A stretch of DNA of 8,427 nucleotides. Origin: Anaerolineae bacterium (GTDB lineage Bacteria > Chloroflexota > Anaerolineae > Aggregatilineales > Phototrophicaceae). The notes under the pieces are model-generated. The model worked only from the letters and a program-made list of their open reading frames with translations, made no database searches and was not told where the DNA came from. Made by a program: the position numbers and the translations under genes. Positions 5,591 to 8,427 of the stretch are shown piece after piece. The stretch spans positions 1 to 8,427 of the forward strand of contig JANQRM010000312.1 in the NCBI GenBank assembly GCA_028284565.1. Direction: 5' to 3'. The first letter of the stretch is position 1, and the number at the start of each line of letters is the position of its first letter.

Positions 5591-6673
5591 ATGAGCAAAC
5601 GAACCGTTGTCATCCTCAAAGGTGATCAAACTGGGCAAGAACTCCTCGTCGAAGCCCTCCGTGTTTTGCAACCCGGGGTCATTGGCGTCGACGATTTACG
5701 CTTTGAAGAATTCGACCTCTCGCTTGAAAATCGACGCAAGACCAAAAATGGTGTGGTCAAAGAAGCCGCAGAACGCATCAAACAAGCGGGACTAGGCATC
5801 AAAGCCGCCACGATTACCCCTGGTGACCCTGATGATGTCGGCAGTCCTAATGCTCTGCTCCGAGATTATGTGGAAGGCAAAGTCATCCTTCGCACGGGTC
5901 GTCGTATCCCGTCGGTTCGTCCACTGGCTGGTATCCATGCTCCGATTGCGGTTGTTCGTATGGCTGTCGAAGGTGCGTATGGTGCAAAAGAATGGCGCGA
6001 AGGCGAAGGTCTCGATGAAGTTGCCTATAACAAACGATACATCACCCGCCGAACCTGCCGTGCTGTATGTGAATTCACCTTCCAGCACGCCAAACGCATG
6101 GGGGCGACTGTCTTTGGTGGTCCCAAGTTTACGGTCAGCCCGTTGTATGAAGGTATGTTCAAAGAAGAAATGGACGCCGCCGCAGAACGTCATCCTGAAG
6201 TGCGTTACAATCCTCAGCTCATTGATGCGACTTATGCACTCCTACTCGAATCAACGGGTGAACCCTTGGTCATCCCTGCGCTGAATCGTGATGGTGATAC
6301 GCTGAGTGATTTGGTGATGAAAATGTTCGGGACGATTGCTGGAGCCGAGTCGGTTATTCTGGGATTTGATGAGGACTACAATGTCAAAGTTGCATTAACG
6401 GAAGCCCCCCATGGGACTGCACCGAGTCTGGAAGGCAAGAATATAGCGAATCCGATGGCAATGGTCTTAGCCTGTGCGGCGATGTTGCGGTATGTTGGTA
6501 CAGAGAAAGCCTCCCTTGCTAGTCGTGCGGTTTATGAAGCAACCCTCGAAGCGGTCTACAACGGAATCCGTACCCCCGATTTAGGTGGGCAAGCGACGAC
6601 CAGCGAGTTCGTGGATGAGGTGATTCGGGAAGTCCGTGGCAAGCTGGATGTATGGGATGCGCTGGGACGGTAA
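5591..6673 (+). CDS. Isocitrate/isopropylmalate dehydrogenase-family protein
   Basis: A 360-residue beta-decarboxylating dehydrogenase. In order: 'VVILKGDQTGQELL' at the N-terminus, the substrate loop S85-P-N87 with R91 and R101, R123 with E127 and Y130, K179, metal-binding D212, 'NRDGDTLSDL' with D236 and D240, and the NAD(P) loop 'EAPHGTAPSLEGKNIANP' (H274). All expected catalytic positions are filled, so it should oxidise and decarboxylate a 2-hydroxyacid with a metal ion and NAD(P). Which acid (isocitrate, isopropylmalate, homoisocitrate, tartrate-like) cannot be decided. The loop 'ILRTGRRI' differs from the usual 'lyvnlRPv' pattern, and no leucine or citric-acid-cycle gene is adjacent. 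I chose the ATG at 5591 because AAGGA lies 8 nt before it and the protein begins like the family; the frame is open from 5531 but adds 20 unrelated residues. It appears to be transcribed alone, towards the hairpin array and terminator. Confidence 0.88.
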   Translation: MSKRTVVILKGDQTGQELLVEALRVLQPGVIGVDDLRFEEFDLSLENRRKTKNGVVKEAAERIKQAGLGIKAATITPGDPDDVGSPNALLRDYVEGKVILRTGRRIPSVRPLAGIHAPIAVVRMAVEGAYGAKEWREGEGLDEVAYNKRYITRRTCRAVCEFTFQHAKRMGATVFGGPKFTVSPLYEGMFKEEMDAAAERHPEVRYNPQLIDATYALLLESTGEPLVIPALNRDGDTLSDLVMKMFGTIAGAESVILGFDEDYNVKVALTEAPHGTAPSLEGKNIANPMAMVLACAAMLRYVGTEKASLASRAVYEATLEAVYNGIRTPDLGGQATTSEFVDEVIREVRGKLDVWDALGR

Positions 6674-6693
6674 TCTGTCGTAATCTAAATTTT

Positions 6694-6699
6694 TATACT
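6694..6699 (+). promoter_or_regulatory. Possible -10 element ahead of the hairpin array
   Basis: TATACT matches TATAAT at 5 of 6 positions and lies 21 nt after the dehydrogenase stop. A start about 7 nt downstream would produce an RNA of roughly 140 nt made of the three hairpins and ending at the terminator. No convincing -35 is present, so this is only suggestive. Confidence 0.2.
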
Positions 6700-6716
6700 C
6701 TTTTACAGCCACCCGA

Positions 6717-6844
6717 CCCCAAAATGGTGTATCTTAAAGACAGCCATCACAGATATGCCTTTTTGGGGAAGCCCCACAAGGACATGCAAGCTCAAGTGGG
6801 GTTTAGTGGCACAATCATCTCCGATTGTGTCACGTTTGTTTTTT
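6717..6844 (+). ncRNA. Candidate structured RNA: three abutting hairpins ending in an intrinsic terminator
   Basis: Seen directly: hairpin 1 pairs 6717-6734 with 6751-6768 (18 positions, one mismatch, two G-U pairs, 16-nt loop). Hairpin 2 pairs 6769-6777 with 6796-6804 (9 positions, one G-U, 18-nt loop). Hairpin 3 pairs 6806-6816 with 6823-6833 (11 positions, one G-U, 6-nt loop) and is followed by a T-rich tract to 6844. The hairpins follow one another with 0 and 1 nt between them. This fills most of the 184 bp between the dehydrogenase stop (6673) and the end of the convergent AraC-type gene (6858). I see no reading frame here worth calling. It may be the structured 3' UTR of the dehydrogenase mRNA or an independent small RNA; the TATACT at 6694 would suit the latter. 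It does not match any RNA family I recognise. Confidence 0.45.
6806..6844 (+). terminator. Rho-independent terminator downstream of the dehydrogenase gene
   Basis: An 11-position stem (6806-6816 with 6823-6833, one G-U pair) with the 6-nt loop ATCTCC is followed directly by GTTTGTTTTTT. This is a textbook plus-strand intrinsic terminator. It lies about 130 nt after the dehydrogenase stop and 14 nt before the end of the convergent AraC-type gene. On the minus strand no T tract follows the stem, so it should act in one direction only. Confidence 0.85.
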
Positions 6845-6857
6845 GGGGATATACATT

Positions 6858-7577
6858 CTATCCACAAAGGTATTCCGAAATCGACATGCCTATCAATCTA
6901 CGAAAATCATTGGCAAGGTGCGCTTGGTCAGTATAGCCGAATTGCAGTGCAATCTTACTGAGGTTTGGGAATGAGGATGATTGCCACAAGACTTGTAAGA
7001 CTTCTCGTATCCGCACGATATTGCAAGCTGTTTTTGGGGATACACCCAATGTCTCTTTGAAGAGACGTTGCAATTGTCGTTCACTCAGCATGGTCATCTG
7101 CGACAATTCACGAACTGTTATCTGACCCTGATACTGATGAATATAGCCAAGAGCTTCTTGGATAGATGTGGGATTTGCGAGATTATTCTTAACCAGTGTC
7201 GGGAGGCTGTGACATAATTCGTCAATTTGTGCTTGTTGCGTTGCTTGTTCCCGCAGTCGTGCTTCCAGACAGTTGAGAAATTGATTCGAGAGGGTGATAG
7301 ATGTATTTTGCAGTTCATATAAGCTCGGTAGATGGGGAAAACAGTGATTACCGGGATGAAAGCGTATCCCAAAGTAGCGTGTGTCTGGAATATGGGGATA
7401 GATTTGCTGGCGAGTGACTGCGCCAGATAACACGACCTCACTGTGATTCGGGAAGAGCTTAATAATCAGATTCACCCCTAAGTCGGGTGTAACCGTGTAG
7501 TCCAACCCTTCCGCTGATGAATCTACAACCCATATCGAGTCGAGGGTGTTTGAATTAAATTTGATCTCATGAAACAT
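6858..7577 (-). CDS. AraC-family transcriptional regulator
   Basis: With the ATG at 7577 the protein has 239 residues. The C-terminal third is an AraC/XylS DNA-binding domain with two helix-turn-helix units: 'ITVRELSQMTMLSERQLQRL' with 'FKETLGVSP' after it (about 153-180), and 'LSKIALQFGYTDQAHLANDF' followed by 'RRLIGMSISEY' (about 204-236). The N-terminal half resembles the effector domain common in such regulators ('VTPDLGVNLIIKLF', 'YFGIRFHPGNH'). The frame is open to an ATG at 7652, but those 25 extra residues lie inside the SRPBCC gene and do not look like the family, so I prefer 7577. That start overlaps the SRPBCC stop by 11 nt, implying coupled translation. A GAAGGG lies 16 nt upstream, too far for a strong site. 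It ends with TAG, showing that amber works as a normal stop here. Likely target is its own operon; the ligand is unknown. Confidence 0.88.
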   Translation of the reverse strand: MFHEIKFNSNTLDSIWVVDSSAEGLDYTVTPDLGVNLIIKLFPNHSEVVLSGAVTRQQIYPHIPDTRYFGIRFHPGNHCFPHLPSLYELQNTSITLSNQFLNCLEARLREQATQQAQIDELCHSLPTLVKNNLANPTSIQEALGYIHQYQGQITVRELSQMTMLSERQLQRLFKETLGVSPKTACNIVRIREVLQVLWQSSSFPNLSKIALQFGYTDQAHLANDFRRLIGMSISEYLCG

Positions 7578-7968
7578 CAAGCAGTTGTTGTATCCCTTCG
7601 ATATAAGAATCCCAGCCACGGTCATGGGAGTCTCGGCTTGCTGTATACTCAAAACCCATGTGATTAATTATCACTACTGTTCCGCCGTCCACGGGCGTGA
7701 ATGTCACATCGACTTGAGACACCTCACCATCCTGATTCCATTCCCATGTATACACGAGTTTGGTGGGTCTGTCGAATTGGAGGAAGCGACCTACCATTTG
7801 TGCTTCAGGTTCACCAGCGACGATGAGTTTGAATAAGCCTCCTTGTTTCGGTTCCACTTCAATCGCCGTGACCGGTGCGACTACGCTGTCTGCAGAGACC
7901 CAACAGTCAAAGACCGCTTCGGGCGGAAAGGGCAAAGTATAACGTTTGTGGATGTCGAGATTGGACAT
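7567..7968 (-). CDS. SRPBCC / AHSA1-type domain protein
   Basis: A 133-residue single-domain protein of the AHSA1-like SRPBCC (START-like helix-grip) superfamily. It has 'FPPEAVFDCWVSADSVVAP' at the N-terminus, a run of beta strands including 'MVGRFLQFDRPTKLVYTWEW', 'SQVDVTFTPVDGGTVVIINHMGF', and the closing helix 'GWDSYIEGIQQLLD'. Such proteins hold small hydrophobic ligands in a deep cavity; specific functions are mostly unknown. Length is typical and no signal peptide is present. The start has GAGG 9 nt upstream and a promoter candidate at 8005-8033. The stop overlaps the start of the AraC-type regulator by 11 nt. Such domains are often encoded next to a transcription regulator, so the pair may form a sensing or response unit; this is inference. 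Confidence 0.88.
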   Translation of the reverse strand: MSNLDIHKRYTLPFPPEAVFDCWVSADSVVAPVTAIEVEPKQGGLFKLIVAGEPEAQMVGRFLQFDRPTKLVYTWEWNQDGEVSQVDVTFTPVDGGTVVIINHMGFEYTASRDSHDRGWDSYIEGIQQLLDVS

Positions 7969-8004
7969 CGTTTTTGTCCTCTTGCTTATTGGATTCCATT
8001 TCTT

Positions 8005-8033
8005 ATCATATCCGCTTGTGATGTGCTTGTCTT
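8005..8033 (-). promoter_or_regulatory. Putative promoter of the SRPBCC-AraC operon
   Basis: On the minus strand, AAGACA (8033-8028, 4 of 6 matches to the -35 consensus) is followed after 17 bp by TATGAT (8010-8005, 5 of 6). It lies about 37 nt upstream of the SRPBCC start codon and downstream of the terminator of the cyclase gene, so position and spacing both fit. No clear operator repeat for the AraC-type protein is visible. Confidence 0.45.
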
Positions 8034-8069
8034 GTAAAAAGCCGACATCTTGATTGAATTGCCGGAATC

Positions 8070-8094
8070 AAAAAGGACGTGCAATTACACGCCC
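8070..8094 (-). terminator. Rho-independent terminator of the cyclase-family gene
   Basis: On the minus strand GGGCGTG (8094-8088) pairs with CACGTCC (8081-8075), 7 positions with one G-U, around the loop TAATTG. TTTTT follows at 8074-8070. It begins about 30 nt past the cyclase stop codon, which separates that gene from the SRPBCC-AraC operon. Confidence 0.8.
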
Positions 8095-8124
8095 TCAAAA
8101 CTGAAAATCCAACGAATGGATGGT

Positions 8125-8427
8125 TTATGCCATCGCTAGCACACGACAGGGACCGCCAGAACCACCTTCCCAACGAGGCACGCCGACAATCACTGTTGCG
8201 TTGCGACCCATCAATTGAGAGAGATTGGCAACATTCTCAATGCCATATTTGCCAGCACCCAAAATGGTAAAGTGGGTATCAAATGTGGCGGAGGGTCCAT
8301 TATCTAAGCTGAGTGTATCGACTGCGATTCCATGAATATTGCGTTCTTCGATCAAAAAGGCGGCGGCATCCCCACTAAAGCCGGGGAAGTGCATCACGCC
8401 CTCATCATCGGCATTGCGAAAGTCCTC
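8125..8427 (-). CDS. Cyclase-family (kynurenine formamidase-like) hydrolase, partial (C-terminal 100 residues)
   Basis: The frame is open from the right edge to the TAA at 8127-8125 and contains the C-terminal part of a PF04199-type cyclase/formamidase-like protein. Visible are 'MHFPGFSGDAAAFL', 'GIAVDTLSLDNGPSATFDTH', 'LGAGKYGIENVANLSQLM' and the closing 'VGVPRWEGGSGGPCRVLA', all family-typical. These metal-dependent enzymes hydrolyse amides or lactones, with kynurenine formamidase the best-known member; the metal-binding HxGTHxDxPxH segment lies in the N-terminal half outside the window, so activity cannot be judged. The coding frame continues upstream of the internal GTG/ATG codons near 8397 ('DFRNADDEG'), so those are not the true start. 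A terminator follows at 8070-8094. The substrate is unknown. Confidence 0.88.
   Translation of the reverse strand, partial: EDFRNADDEGVMHFPGFSGDAAAFLIEERNIHGIAVDTLSLDNGPSATFDTHFTILGAGKYGIENVANLSQLMGRNATVIVGVPRWEGGSGGPCRVLAMA

Noticed and set aside
5823..6284. Open frame of 153 codons in another frame of the dehydrogenase gene
   Set aside because: Shadow frame; the overlapping frame has all dehydrogenase catalytic motifs.
6652..6961. Open frames spanning the hairpin array
   Set aside because: They run through the dehydrogenase end, three hairpins and a terminator into antisense AraC sequence; composition is not protein-like.
6760..7040. Repeated TTTTTGGGGA at 6760, 6840 and 7031
   Set aside because: Copies are only about 10-12 nt; one is a hairpin arm, one follows the terminator and one is inside the AraC-type coding sequence, so chance is the simplest explanation.
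7578..7652. Longer start for the AraC-type regulator (7652)
   Set aside because: The additional 25 codons lie within the SRPBCC coding region and show no similarity to regulator N-termini.

Overview
The window reads as a compact bacterial chromosome segment of moderate GC content. Genes are tightly packed, ribosome-binding sites are GGAG/GAGG-like, and stops are mostly TAA or TGA. The taxon cannot be fixed from the sequence. The gene mix (an orphan isocitrate/isopropylmalate dehydrogenase-family enzyme, a DUF2256 mini-protein, PhzF, a cyclase-family hydrolase) would fit a Chloroflexota-like or other free-living environmental bacterium, but that is a weak guess.

Layout. (1) Positions 1-4345, minus strand: a tight four-gene operon read right to left as PhzF-family isomerase, GT4 glycosyltransferase, APH-like small-molecule kinase and a second GT4 glycosyltransferase that runs off the left edge. 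Gaps are only 9, 18 and 11 bp. This looks like part of a glycan, glycolipid or glycosylated-metabolite pathway. (2) Positions 4346-4421: a short divergent promoter region with a perfectly palindromic -10 element (ATTATAAT), likely serving both the operon and yjjX. (3) Positions 4422-5429: yjjX (inosine/xanthosine triphosphatase), then a DUF2256 zinc-ribbon gene overlapping it by 1 nt, then a convergent thioredoxin gene. The DUF2256 and thioredoxin genes are each otherwise intact but carry one in-frame stop codon. (4) Positions 5591-6673: an isocitrate/isopropylmalate dehydrogenase-family gene on the plus strand. (5) Positions 6717-6844: three abutting hairpins, the last a strong intrinsic terminator; a structured 3' UTR or small-RNA candidate. 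(6) Positions 6858-7968, minus strand: an AHSA1-type SRPBCC gene and an AraC-family regulator overlapping it by 11 nt. (7) Positions 8070-8427, minus strand: the C-terminal part of a cyclase-family (PF04199-type) hydrolase with its own terminator.

The most notable observations are the two neighbouring nonsense codons, both explainable as G-to-A changes on the plus strand, and the unexplained three-hairpin array. I see no CRISPR array, phage, insertion sequence, tRNA or rRNA, and nothing that clearly amounts to a new defence or mobile system. No gene-free stretch exceeds 300 bases.
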